A stretch of DNA of 64,000 bases from Opitutaceae bacterium EW11 (GTDB lineage: Bacteria; Verrucomicrobiota; Verrucomicrobiia; Opitutales; Opitutaceae), in NCBI GenBank assembly GCA_003054665.1, contig QAYY01000013.1, forward strand, positions 496,001 through 560,000. The letters are read 5' to 3'. The notes under the pieces are model-generated. The model searched no databases, was not told the origin of the DNA, and saw only the letters and a program-made list of their open reading frames with translations. The translations under genes were made by a program, and so were the position numbers. How positions within the stretch are numbered: the stretch's first letter is position 1; every line of letters starts with the position of its first letter. Positions 54,696-63,013 of this stretch are shown here, piece after piece.

Positions 54696-57071
54696 TCAGA
54701 CGTGCAGTTCGCACGCGCCACCGGCGCAGGCGACCACCTGGGCGAGCTTCGTGACGTCCTCGCGTTCCGACAGATCGGTGTAGGGCACCGGGTTGTAGGC
54801 GAGGAGATTCCAGCGCTGCGCGTCGGCTGCGGTCGAGACTGCTTCCATCGGAGCCTGGACATAGGTTTTGTCGCCCATCGCTTGGAGCAGCGAAACACCG
54901 GTGAACCGGGCGCGGTTTTCCCAAAGGAAGTCCGCAACGTCGACCCACTCGTTGTCGCGCACCGTGACGGTGTTCGAGACGTTGTGAGCGAGGCCCGGGG
55001 AGTAGGCGGCGTGGTTCGTGCCGGGGATGACCCAGTTTTCCTGAACCAGGCGGACCATCTCGAGGAAACGCACGGCGCCGACCTGATCGCGCAGCAACGC
55101 ATCCTGCGGAGTCTCGACCGCGAACGTGATGACGTCGTCGGTCTTCTGGCCGTAGGCGGACGGTTCGCAGAGGTGCGGGTTGTAGCGCTTGAAGAGCTGG
55201 TAGACCGGATCGAGGCGGTTGGCCTGAACGCGGCGGAAGTACCGGCGCGCATGGCGGAAGTGAATACCGGAACCGGTGTTCAGGAGCAGCGAGGTGGTGC
55301 CCTCGGGCTTCACGCAGGTCGTGCGGGCGGCGGCGCGGATTCCAACCTTCGAGGCGAAATAGGTGTTCGTCTCGCCGACCATCGCGGCGCCGCGTTGGAG
55401 CACGTCCGGATCGAGCAGCACCTTCGGGCTGTCCATGATGCCGCAGATCGAGACGCCGAGAAGGGCCTCGCGCTCATTGATGAGCCGGGAGATCGGGCCG
55501 AGATAGGGCATCTCGGTGTATCCGGCCTGCAACGTCCCGATCACCGCGGCGTGGCGGGCGGCGGCATAGAAGTCCTCGGGGGTCTTCACCTTGGCGCCGT
55601 TGATCGTGGAGAGATTGCACATCTGGAAGCCGTGCAGGCGGGAACCGATGCGGATCGGCTTGCCGTCGTCGTCTTCCGTGATGCCGTGGCTGGCCAGCTG
55701 CGCGATGTCGTCGCGGCTGATCACCTGGAACACCGGGTGCAGGCCGATCTCGACGCACGGATTCGCACCGTAGTCTTCGTGATCGGTGAAGAAGAAACCG
55801 GGCTCGCCGAACTGCTTCTGGAACTCGAACAAGCGGAGGAACTGCTCCTTGCTCGACTTCGTGCGGATGAGGACGGCGGAGTTGTTCGAAGCGGACCGCT
55901 GCGGGTTCACGCTGAACCAGTCGCCGGTCTTCGCCTGCATCATCTTCTCGTCGTCGGCGGAGAAGAGGGCGATCGTGGCCGAGCGGCGAACGCCGCCGGC
56001 GAGCACGGCGCCCGCGACGTGCATGAGAATGTCGTAGGCCTCGATCGGCTCGAGGCGACGGCCGGCCGCGTTCTGGAGAATCTTCTCCACCGCGAGCAGG
56101 GCGCGCTTGAGCGGGAAGTGACCGGGGGCCTTGCCGCCGGACGTGCGGAGCGGGGTGCCCCGGGCGCGGATGGAAGAGTAATCGAACTCGATCGCCTTGC
56201 CTTCGACGTACGCGCTGAGCAGCGCGCCGAGGCCATCACACCAGCCCTCGATCGTATCGGCGATGTGGTGGTGCGTGACGGGAAGATCGTCATCCGCCGG
56301 ACGAGCCGCGAGCGGCGGCAGTTGCGCCACGTGGCATTTCTGGACGGAGAAGCCGACGCCGCAGCCGACGAGCAGGAGATACAGGGTCTCCTGGAATGCG
56401 CGGAGGCGGTTGATGTGGGTGAACGAGCAGTTGAAAAGGCGAGCCTCGTGCGCGAACACCGCGGGGCCGGCAAACTGCAGCGAACGCATCGAGGGCAGCA
56501 CCTCGCGGCGGCGCACCGCCTCGAACGCCTCGTGGATCGCGATCTTCAGCTCGCCATCCTCGATGGCCGAGTACTTCTGAAGGTGCATGTCGCGGACACG
56601 GTCGATCGCTTCGTCCCACGTTTCGCGGCGGCCCTTCACGGAGTCGTACCGGGCGTAGCGCGAGATGAAAATGTAGTCCTGGAGACCGTTCGACTCGTAA
56701 TGATTGAGGCGAGCGTCGTTTTTCCGGGCCCGGTAGAGGATGTAGGATTTCGCGGCGCCGAATTCGCCCTCGGCGGCGAGCATCTTCTCCGTCAGGTCCT
56801 GGATCTCGTCGACCGTCGGAGTGGTGCCCTTTTGGTAGAACAGCTCGCTGGCCCATTCGACCGACTGGGCGATGGCGCGAGCGCGGGCGTAGTCGTCTTC
56901 GCCCAAGCCGTAACGTTGTTCACGGTTGCGACGGAGCGGGTTTTCGATGTCGCCCTGGCGAGCAGCGAAGAGGGCAAGCGAGATGGAGCGGACAATGCGC
57001 TCGAAGTCGAACGGAACGGTTTGACCGTCGCGCTTGACCACGGCGCGACCTGTCGAAAGGCGAGTACTCAC
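54696..57071 (-). CDS. nrdJ: Ribonucleotide reductase, adenosylcobalamin-dependent (class II)
   Basis: 791 residues. Makes deoxyribonucleotides without oxygen or a diiron site. An ATP-cone-like N-terminus (VVKRDGQTVPFDFERIVRSI) precedes the barrel. Active-site cysteines: LFNCSFTH and MCNLSTIN (the redox pair) and NPCVEI (thiyl-radical Cys in N-x-C-x-E). The C-terminal ACAGGACE is the redox-shuttling pair. No nrdA/nrdB partner is adjacent, consistent with class II. Start GTG 57071. I looked for a cobalamin riboswitch (GCCACTG box) and an NrdR box upstream and saw neither. Confidence 0.93.
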   Translation of the reverse strand: MSTRLSTGRAVVKRDGQTVPFDFERIVRSISLALFAARQGDIENPLRRNREQRYGLGEDDYARARAIAQSVEWASELFYQKGTTPTVDEIQDLTEKMLAAEGEFGAAKSYILYRARKNDARLNHYESNGLQDYIFISRYARYDSVKGRRETWDEAIDRVRDMHLQKYSAIEDGELKIAIHEAFEAVRRREVLPSMRSLQFAGPAVFAHEARLFNCSFTHINRLRAFQETLYLLLVGCGVGFSVQKCHVAQLPPLAARPADDDLPVTHHHIADTIEGWCDGLGALLSAYVEGKAIEFDYSSIRARGTPLRTSGGKAPGHFPLKRALLAVEKILQNAAGRRLEPIEAYDILMHVAGAVLAGGVRRSATIALFSADDEKMMQAKTGDWFSVNPQRSASNNSAVLIRTKSSKEQFLRLFEFQKQFGEPGFFFTDHEDYGANPCVEIGLHPVFQVISRDDIAQLASHGITEDDDGKPIRIGSRLHGFQMCNLSTINGAKVKTPEDFYAAARHAAVIGTLQAGYTEMPYLGPISRLINEREALLGVSICGIMDSPKVLLDPDVLQRGAAMVGETNTYFASKVGIRAAARTTCVKPEGTTSLLLNTGSGIHFRHARRYFRRVQANRLDPVYQLFKRYNPHLCEPSAYGQKTDDVITFAVETPQDALLRDQVGAVRFLEMVRLVQENWVIPGTNHAAYSPGLAHNVSNTVTVRDNEWVDVADFLWENRARFTGVSLLQAMGDKTYVQAPMEAVSTAADAQRWNLLAYNPVPYTDLSEREDVTKLAQVVACAGGACELHV

Positions 57072-57469
57072 AGCGGATATCGTGTTGTTGCGGGGTAACT
57101 CTGACGGTTAGGCAGGGCGAAATCTAAGAAGGAAAGGGAGAACGCGTCGGTTCGCGAAATCTCGTGCAGGGGTTTGCCGAGAACGTGCGCCAGCCAAACA
57201 ATACGCAGCACAAAAAAGTGAGCGGCGGAGAGTGCAAGCTTCACGTTCGTTTTTTTCTGCGCGCACCGCGAACGGTCGACGCGGGAAGAATTTCCCAAAG
57301 AAAAAAATGTGCCGGCAAAAGCCATCGTGCGTGGAGAAATTTCCGCATGGCAAACGCAACGCCCGGCGTCGTCATGCGAACGTCACAGGAAGGCTCCGAA
57401 ATCGTGCCGGTCAAACATTCACCGCATCAACGCGCGTGTTTTTTTTCTCGCACCACTAACGCCAATTTC
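57072..57469. other. AT-richer intergenic region upstream of nrdJ
   Basis: 398 bases with several A or T tracts (near 57251-57257, 57301-57307, 57440-57448), less GC-rich than its surroundings. It must hold the nrdJ promoter and the 3' end of the ywiC transcript. I see no riboswitch core, no clear hairpin terminator, and no gene with recognisable features. Confidence 0.45.
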
Positions 57470-58273
57470 TCACGCGAAAATTCTCGCGAGGAAAACGATC
57501 CACGCGAGCCCGACGATCGTCTCTAGGATGCCGAAAGTTTTCGCCGACGGCGCGCGTTTTGAGAATGACAAATAGAGCGCGGCGCGCATCGCGAGCGCTC
57601 CCGTGACGAAGGCCGCGCCCGAGGGGACGAGAGAGAAAAACGCGAGCGCTCCCACGAGGGAAATCGCGAGAATCTGCAGAGCGACAGCGAGCGAAACGGA
57701 GCCGCGTTCCTCACGCCGCAAAACGGCGCGCACGACCGCGATTGTGGGCAGCGAACGCGCGAGCCCCACTGCGCCGAGCGCGAGCGCACTAGGGAGTTTC
57801 CACCAGCCCGCGAGAGCGATCGCGACGAGCGGAAGCGAGCAGGTCGCCGCGCCGACAAATTCCGACGCGAGCGATCGCACGCGGCCCGTGCGATCGCACC
57901 ACGCAAAATACGCCGCGCCCGGAAGAGCGGCCGCGAACGGCGCCAGTACGCGCAGCCCTCCGAGCAGCCCCGCGGCGAGGAGGAAAGCGGAGCCGAGCGC
58001 GGCGAAAACGACCGCCGCCCGCCGCGCCGTCCGACGCACCAGCGGATCTTTCGAGGCAAGCCGGCCCCAGCCGAGTTTCGCCGGCTTTCTCAGGAAAAAC
58101 CCAGCGGCCACCGCCAGCGCGAGAGCGAAGCCGGGCGCACTCGGAGCGACGAGGAGCCCGAGCGCCACGGGCTCGAAGACAAGCGCCCAGCTGCCGTGCT
58201 CGGCGGGAAGAAGTAACCGCCTGGCGGATACGGAACGGGCGGCCGGGCGGGAGACGGAGGCTGCTACCGGCAC
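57470..58273 (-). CDS. YwiC-like multipass membrane protein
   Basis: 267 residues from GTG 58273, six bases after the DUF2249 stop. It begins with a basic stretch, then the hallmark LLLPAEHGSWALVFEPVALGLLV, and contains about seven or eight hydrophobic helices. B. subtilis ywiC lies in the fnr/nar locus, and YwiC-like proteins often occur in denitrifiers or facultative anaerobes. Here it is third in a cupin-DUF2249-YwiC operon behind an FNR-type box. Role unknown, possibly in NO or nitrite handling. Confidence 0.85.
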   Translation of the reverse strand: MPVAASVSRPAARSVSARRLLLPAEHGSWALVFEPVALGLLVAPSAPGFALALAVAAGFFLRKPAKLGWGRLASKDPLVRRTARRAAVVFAALGSAFLLAAGLLGGLRVLAPFAAALPGAAYFAWCDRTGRVRSLASEFVGAATCSLPLVAIALAGWWKLPSALALGAVGLARSLPTIAVVRAVLRREERGSVSLAVALQILAISLVGALAFFSLVPSGAAFVTGALAMRAALYLSFSKRAPSAKTFGILETIVGLAWIVFLARIFA

Positions 58274-58278
58274 GGCAC

Positions 58279-58518
58279 TTAGGGCGCGACGCGTTCGAAC
58301 ACGGTTCGCCAGCTGCCGTCGGCCTGCCATTCGGTCGTCGCGGCGAAACCCTCGGTTTGGAGCATCTGGATCAGCGGCGAAGGGCGGAACGGCGAGAGAA
58401 GGATCAAACCTTCGTCCGGGCGAAGGGCGCTGATCTCGGTGCGGATCTGCAGAAACGGCTCTATGCCACGCTCGAGCAGGGGGCGGACGTCGAGCGTGCG
58501 ATACGACGTAGGTTTCAT
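58279..58518 (-). CDS. DUF2249 domain protein
   Basis: 79 residues. YRTLDVRPLLERGIEPFLQI, then LRPDEGLILLSPFRPSPLIQMLQTEGF, matches DUF2249, which in larger proteins is joined to hemerythrin or occurs beside nitrite and NO reductase genes. The usual histidine-rich redox site is not visible in this short version. Its ATG overlaps the cupin stop (ATGA, 58515-58518), giving translational coupling. Confidence 0.85.
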   Translation of the reverse strand: MKPTSYRTLDVRPLLERGIEPFLQIRTEISALRPDEGLILLSPFRPSPLIQMLQTEGFAATTEWQADGSWRTVFERVAP

Positions 58519-58883
58519 GATCTTGTTGCCGCGGACCCGGCCGGTTCGTCGCGGGCGAGGGTGAGGAGCATCGAAAACGGCTCGGTCGCACGCACGGCGT
58601 GGGGTGTGGAGGGCGGCATGTAGAGCAAATCGCCGGCTTTCAGCGCGTGCACGACTCCGGAAACGGTGAAATCGCAGCGTCCGCTCAGCATCTGAACGAC
58701 GGCGTGCCGCGTGCTGGCGTGCTCGGTAAGTTCCTGCCCTTCGGCAAACGCAAAAAGCGTCATCCGTACGGAGGGCGTCGAGAGAAGCGTCCGGCTCACG
58801 ATGCCGTTGTCGGCAAAGACGGTCTCCTTGGCCAGCGCCGTGACGCTCGCCGCGCCTTGGGAGAAGATAGGGTTTTCAGCCAT
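58515..58883 (-). CDS. Single-domain cupin protein
   Basis: 122 residues. Conserved beta-barrel: HASTRHAVVQMLSGRCDFTVSGVVHALKAGDLLYMPPSTPHAV, with the cupin pattern of a His before motif 1 and P-x-x-x-P-H in motif 2; the HxH of motif 1 is weak, so metal binding may be partial. First gene of the cupin-DUF2249-YwiC operon. Upstream is a near-perfect FNR/DNR palindrome (58917-58930). AGGGG lies only one base before the ATG, which hints at a leaderless transcript. Confidence 0.85.
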   Translation of the reverse strand: MAENPIFSQGAASVTALAKETVFADNGIVSRTLLSTPSVRMTLFAFAEGQELTEHASTRHAVVQMLSGRCDFTVSGVVHALKAGDLLYMPPSTPHAVRATEPFSMLLTLARDEPAGSAATRS

Positions 58884-58889
58884 GCCCCT

Positions 58890-58895
58890 AATCTA
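58890..58895 (-). promoter_or_regulatory. -10-like hexamer for cupin operon
   Basis: TAGATT on the minus strand, 21 bases from the FNR-type box. If the box is centred at -41.5, the predicted transcript start falls about on the cupin ATG and this hexamer lands at the -12/-7 position expected for a class II FNR promoter. Only two of six positions differ from TATAAT. Confidence 0.5.
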
Positions 58896-58916
58896 CGCGC
58901 CGCGCCCTGGCTTGCC

Positions 58917-58930
58917 TTGACGGAGATCAA
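58917..58930. promoter_or_regulatory. FNR/DNR-type binding site
   Basis: TTGACGGAGATCAA, matching the FNR/DNR consensus TTGAT-N4-ATCAA in all but one base (C for T at position 5). It is 34-47 bases upstream of the cupin ATG. On the minus strand it reads CTTGATCTCCGTCAAG, with one extra paired base on each side. Box position, the -10-like hexamer and the operon content (DUF2249, YwiC) agree with anaerobic or NO-responsive control. The regulator is not in the window. Confidence 0.75.
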
Positions 58931-59059
58931 GAAAGCGTCGCGCTTCACCGGGCCGCGCTTTGTCCGATCCGTCCCCCCCCCGACGCAGCGTCGAGCGGCA
59001 GCTCAGGCCGCTCGATGGGGTTCAACGCCCCGAGGCGGCTTGGTCGTTTCGGCTGGCGC

Positions 59060-60664
59060 TCAGGCCTTCGGCTTCGGGCTCTCCGGGAGGCGGCCGTAGA
59101 GTTCGCCGAGCGTCTTCAGGTATGGCGCGGTTTCCCGGTGGAGTCTTGCCAGCTGATCCGGACGGTAGCGCCATTGCCAGTTGCCGACAGGCTTGCCCGG
59201 GGTGTTGAACCGGGCTTCGGAGCCCAGGCTGAGCAGATCCTGCAGAGGGATGACCGCGAGATTGCTGACGGCCATGTACGAGCAGCGGACGAAATCCCAG
59301 CCGATCTCCTGGCCGCCGACGCGCAGATAACGTCGGACGTGGTCGCGTTCGCCCTCGCTCGCCGTCCGGTACCAGCCAAGCGAGGTGTCGTTGTCGTGGG
59401 TTCCCGGGTACACCACGCTGTTTGCCTTCAGGTTGTGCGGGAGGTAGAGGTTGTCCGACTTGCCGCCGAACGCGAACTGCAGGATGGTCATGCCGGGCAG
59501 TCCGGTCTTGAGGCGCAGCACGGTGACGGATGGTTTCAGGTCGCCGAGGTCCTCCGCTATCAGTTTTGCGGTGGGAAGTGCCTTCGCGACGGCGGCGAAA
59601 AACGCCTCCCCGGGGCCTTCCTGCCATTCGCCGGTCTTGGCGGTCGGCGCATCCGCCGGAATCGCCCAGTAGGAGTCGAAGCCGCGGAAATGATCGATGC
59701 GAAGCACGTCGCAGAGCTGAAAGTTCGCCTCGAGACGATCGAGCCACCAGCGATAGCCCGTCGCGGCGTGTTTCGGCCAATCGTAGAGCGGATTGCCCCA
59801 GAGCTGACCGTCGGCCGAAAAATAGTCGGGAGGCACGCCCGCCACGACGAGCGGATGACCGGTATCGGGGTCGAGTTGGAAAAGCTCTGGGTTGGCCCAC
59901 ACATCGGCGCTGTCGCGAGCGACGAAGATCGGCGCATCGCCGATGATCTGCACGCCCAGTTCCTTCGCCTGGGCCCGGACGCGCTGCCATTGACCGGAAA
60001 AGAGGTACTGGAAAAACGCGTGCGCTTCGGCTCGGGTGCGCACGTCCTGGGGAAGCTTCGCCGTCTGCGCGTCGCGGTAGAATCGCAAACCGCGCGGCCA
60101 CTCCCACCAGGGACGACCTTGGTGATGGTCCTTCAGCGCGAGAAACAGGGCAAAGGGAGCGAGCCAGTCCCGGTTGGCCTGTTGGAACGCACGGAAATCG
60201 CCGTACGGGAGCGGCGCGCCCGGCGTTTTGCGGAAGGTCTCGTACGCCTTGAAAAGGATCGGCCATTTCGTCGCGTAGAGCCACCCGAAGTCGACGCGGT
60301 CCTGGGGCAGAGCGCGCAGGGGCTCGAGATCCTCCGGCCGAAGCAATCCGTGGCGTTGCAGCTCCTGCAGGTCGATCAGGTACGGATTTCCGGCGAACGC
60401 GGAGAAACACTGGTACGGAGAGTCGCCATAGCCCGTCGGTCCGAGCGGGCAAACCTGCCAGTACTGAATTCCCGCGTCGTGCAGAAAGCTCAGCCAGTTG
60501 CCCACGACGCTCTCATCCAACGTTCCGATGCCGAATGGGCCCGGAAAGGCTGTCGGGTGAAGCAGCACGCCGGCGGCACGATGGTCCAACCAGCCCACGT
60601 CGGGCGTCTGGGCGCCTGGCGCGGCGGCAACCGAAGTATCAACGGAAGCGGACGAAGTGGCCAT
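59060..60664 (-). CDS. malQ: 4-alpha-glucanotransferase (MalQ)
   Basis: 534 residues. Moves maltosyl/maltodextrin units between glucans. GH77 motifs: IIGDAPIFVARDSADVWANP, RIDHFRGF (nucleophile Asp), IAEDLG (acid/base Glu) and THDNDT. The N-terminus begins with a 20-residue Ser/Ala/Pro-rich tail, then RAAGVLLHPTAFPGPFGIGTLD, normal for the short plant-like or bacterial DPE1 type. ATG at 60664. No glycogen or maltose genes are adjacent. Confidence 0.93.
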   Translation of the reverse strand: MATSSASVDTSVAAAPGAQTPDVGWLDHRAAGVLLHPTAFPGPFGIGTLDESVVGNWLSFLHDAGIQYWQVCPLGPTGYGDSPYQCFSAFAGNPYLIDLQELQRHGLLRPEDLEPLRALPQDRVDFGWLYATKWPILFKAYETFRKTPGAPLPYGDFRAFQQANRDWLAPFALFLALKDHHQGRPWWEWPRGLRFYRDAQTAKLPQDVRTRAEAHAFFQYLFSGQWQRVRAQAKELGVQIIGDAPIFVARDSADVWANPELFQLDPDTGHPLVVAGVPPDYFSADGQLWGNPLYDWPKHAATGYRWWLDRLEANFQLCDVLRIDHFRGFDSYWAIPADAPTAKTGEWQEGPGEAFFAAVAKALPTAKLIAEDLGDLKPSVTVLRLKTGLPGMTILQFAFGGKSDNLYLPHNLKANSVVYPGTHDNDTSLGWYRTASEGERDHVRRYLRVGGQEIGWDFVRCSYMAVSNLAVIPLQDLLSLGSEARFNTPGKPVGNWQWRYRPDQLARLHRETAPYLKTLGELYGRLPESPKPKA

Positions 60665-61055
60665 GGGAGAAGCGGAAGCAGACGTTGGCTGACCGGTCGA
60701 ACGTCGACCGACACACGCGGGGAGCCTTGGCCGAAATCGTCGCGCAGCAAGCACGGGGTTTCCCGAAGCCCCCGCCGGGCAATACCGGGCGTCAGAGAGC
60801 GGCGCGCCGGCAGGAAAGCCCGATCCCGGGCGTTCTGCCTGAGTCGCACGCTCGTTTACGCCGCGTCCGGCTTCTCCGCGTCGTTCGCGCGCCACAGGGA
60901 CGTGTCGCGCCACCCGCAGGCGTGCTTCTCCTCGGGGAACTCCGTTTCCGCGCTTGCGGGTGGGTCGGCGCGTCCCTGCGACGACACTTCGCCATCGCCT
61001 GCGCGAGACGTCGGCTCAGGCATCCGGCTGCGCCATCGCTTGGCCCGCAGCGGCT
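60665..61055. other. Intergenic region with dispersed palindrome
   Basis: 391 bases between two minus-strand genes. Besides the repeat at 60892-60982 I see nothing resembling a gene. The malQ promoter should lie here. Confidence 0.5.
60892..60982. repeat. Dispersed palindromic repeat, copy 2 (long hairpin)
   Basis: Left arm CAGGGACGTG...CGCCACCCGCAGGCG (60894-60922) pairs imperfectly with right arm CGCTTGCGGGTGGGTCGGCG followed by CGTCCCTGCG (60951-60980), separated by about 28 bases. The reverse complement of the right arm plus part of the loop matches the element at 18007-18056 block for block. This is the more complete copy and defines a hairpin of about 90 bases. Confidence 0.75.
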
Positions 61056-61925
61056 CTATTTCTCCAACTGCTTTTTGATCTCGGCGTACTCGGCTTTGCG
61101 CGCGGCGCTCAGCGTCGGGTAGTCCATGTCGAGGCTCTTCAGCGTGTCGATGATCGCGGCCGAGATGATGAGGCGGGCGTTCTTCTTGTCGTCCGCGGGC
61201 ACAACGTACCAGGGAGCCTCTTCGGTCGACGTCTCCTCGATGGCTTTCTCGTAGGCGTCCATGTACTCGTCCCACAGTTTGCGTTCTACCAGATCGGCTC
61301 GGCTAAACTTCCAGTTTTTGTCCGGCGAACCCAGGCGCGCGAGGAAACGCTTCTTCTGCTCGGTCTTGGAGAGGTGCAGATAAAACTTCAGCACGCGGGT
61401 GCCGTTGCGCACCAGATGCGCCTCGAAGTCGCGGATGGAACGGTAGCGGCCCTTCCAGAGATCCTCGTCTTCGAACAGCTCCGCCGGCAGAGGCTCCTTC
61501 TGCAGAATCTCCGGGTGTACGCGGACGATCAGCACCTCTTCGTAATACGAGCGGTTGAAGATCCCGATCCGGCCGCGCTCCGGAAGGCAACGGGTGGTCC
61601 GCCAGAGAAAATCGTGGGCGAGGTCCTCGGCGCTCGGCTGCTTGAAACTGTAGACCTGGCAGCCCTGCGGGTTCACGCCGGACATCACATGTTTGATCGC
61701 GCTGTCTTTGCCGGCGGCGTCCATCGCCTGGAAAATCAGGAGAAGCGAGTATCGGCCGTGGGCGTACAGCAGGTTCTGGAGTTCGCTCAATTCGCCGATC
61801 GAATCGCCCAGGAGCTTCTCGTATTCTTCGTCGGAGTCGTACAGCGGCGGAAGGCAGGTCTCGTGGTGCTTCAACTTCAGTTTGCGGTCCGGTTCGGCGC
61901 GGAAGGACTTCAGCTTGATTTTCAT
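61056..61925 (-). CDS. ppk2: Polyphosphate kinase 2 (PPK2) family
   Basis: 289 residues. Uses polyphosphate to phosphorylate nucleotides. Walker A is [12 protein letters not shown] (64-75), followed by [16 protein letters not shown], the Walker B region [12 protein letters not shown] and the lid ([25 protein letters not shown]). The length and the single PPK2 domain suit class I or III; which nucleotide (NMP or NDP) is preferred cannot be told. ATG 61925. Confidence 0.93.
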   Translation of the reverse strand: MKIKLKSFRAEPDRKLKLKHHETCLPPLYDSDEEYEKLLGDSIGELSELQNLLYAHGRYSLLLIFQAMDAAGKDSAIKHVMSGVNPQGCQVYSFKQPSAEDLAHDFLWRTTRCLPERGRIGIFNRSYYEEVLIVRVHPEILQKEPLPAELFEDEDLWKGRYRSIRDFEAHLVRNGTRVLKFYLHLSKTEQKKRFLARLGSPDKNWKFSRADLVERKLWDEYMDAYEKAIEETSTEEAPWYVVPADDKKNARLIISAAIIDTLKSLDMDYPTLSAARKAEYAEIKKQLEK

Positions 61926-62017
61926 TGGCGTGAAAAAAGTCCCCGACCGTGCACGCGATCCGCCGGCTTCGCAAACGGAGGCGGAAGGCGCCGCGGACTC
62001 AGACGGGCGTGCCGGGC

Positions 62018-62443
62018 TCAGGCGTTGGCCGGAACACGGGCGGGCTGCGTCACGCTGTACCAGTTGCCCGAGTTGTCTTCCATGATCGCCTCGATGCCGT
62101 ACGGACGCTGCTGCGGCGGCTGGCGGAAGGGCACCCCGCGCGCCTTCAACTCCTCGTAGGTCTTGGTGCAGTCGTCGGTCTGAAACACGCCTCCGCCGAG
62201 TTTCTTCGCGTCGAGCAGCTGCCAGATCTTTTCCACAACCTCCGGCGCGTCGTCGAACATCGCGGCCGGATTGAGCAGGGCGATCACGAGTTCCTTCTGC
62301 TCCGGAGGACGGACGGTGAGCCAGCGGAAATCTCCCAGACGGGCATCCATGTCGACGGAGAAACCCAGTTTCTTCGTGTAGAACTCGAGCGCGGCATCCT
62401 GATCGCGGACGAAGACGGTGATGTGAGACAAGTGTGTGATCAT
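62018..62443 (-). CDS. VOC-family (glyoxalase-like) protein
   Basis: 141 residues. Two beta-alpha-beta-beta-beta modules: [27 protein letters not shown], then [24 protein letters not shown] and [18 protein letters not shown]. His7 and the late Glu are potential metal ligands. The '[22 protein letters not shown]' style is that of general VOC enzymes. Its ATG overlaps the AraC stop by four bases (ATGA, 62440-62443), so the two are coupled. Confidence 0.9.
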   Translation of the reverse strand: MITHLSHITVFVRDQDAALEFYTKKLGFSVDMDARLGDFRWLTVRPPEQKELVIALLNPAAMFDDAPEVVEKIWQLLDAKKLGGGVFQTDDCTKTYEELKARGVPFRQPPQQRPYGIEAIMEDNSGNWYSVTQPARVPANA

Positions 62444-62946
62444 GGTGATGTGTGTGCGAATTCGACGGTAGCAGAAGCCGTCGCAGGATTTCTTCTTGGA
62501 AATTGCTCTTCTGCGGTCCGGCCGAATGCCGCCAGGAAGCAGCCGGGGATCGCGCGAAGCGGCGACTCGAAGGCAATCGTCCAGAAGCGCCGGCGTCCTT
62601 CGCGATAGGCGCGGGGATTGAGTCCAACCTCCCGCCGAAACAGCGCGGAAAACGTTCCGAGGCTTTCGTATCCCACCGCGGCGCAGATCTCCGTGATCGG
62701 GAGATCCGTATGCGTGAGGAGCAGTTTCGCCCGTGCGATGCGCACCTGGATCGCGAGCTGGTGCGGAGTCTGCCCGAACGTGGTCCTGAACTGGCGGAGG
62801 AAATGGAAACGGGACATCGCCGCATTCCGCGCCAGAACCCGAAGCTCGAGCGGCTCGGCTGCCGTCGTCTCGATCAATCTCCGGACCGCGAAAAGCCGCC
62901 ACAAGCGCGGATCGTCTCCGGGGAACTCGACTCGGTGCAGCGCCAT
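62440..62946 (-). CDS. AraC-family transcription regulator (short)
   Basis: 168 residues. Two helix-turn-helix segments of the AraC C-terminal domain: [24 protein letters not shown], and [32 protein letters not shown]. The N-terminal part is only about 40 residues, so no sugar-binding sensor domain is present. It likely regulates the coupled VOC gene, its own operon, or both. ATG 62946. Confidence 0.88.
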   Translation of the reverse strand: MALHRVEFPGDDPRLWRLFAVRRLIETTAAEPLELRVLARNAAMSRFHFLRQFRTTFGQTPHQLAIQVRIARAKLLLTHTDLPITEICAAVGYESLGTFSALFRREVGLNPRAYREGRRRFWTIAFESPLRAIPGCFLAAFGRTAEEQFPRRNPATASATVEFAHTSP

Positions 62947-62962
62947 GACCGCACCAAACGAG

Positions 62963-62991
62963 AAAAGCGGCCGGCGTCCAGAACCGGCCGC
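62963..62991 (-). terminator. Intrinsic terminator after HAD gene
   Basis: Perfect 8-base stem GCGGCCGG (62967-62974) / CCGGCCGC (62984-62991) with a 9-base loop, followed on the minus strand by TTTT (62963-62966). It separates the HAD hydrolase stop (63014) from the AraC start (62946). Confidence 0.8.
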
Positions 62992-63013
62992 GGTTATTCG
63001 CGCCTGCCCCGTT

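Noticed and set aside
54702-57098. 798-codon plus-strand open frame opposite nrdJ
   Set aside because: Antisense shadow of the class II ribonucleotide reductase; no protein motifs.
57072-57469. Cobalamin riboswitch or NrdR box for nrdJ
   Set aside because: Looked for GCCACTG and the NrdR palindrome on the minus strand and found neither; a model search could still change this.
57164-57526. 120-codon plus-strand ORF in the nrdJ/ywiC gap
   Set aside because: No RBS, no homology recognised, and it runs antisense into the ywiC 3' end.
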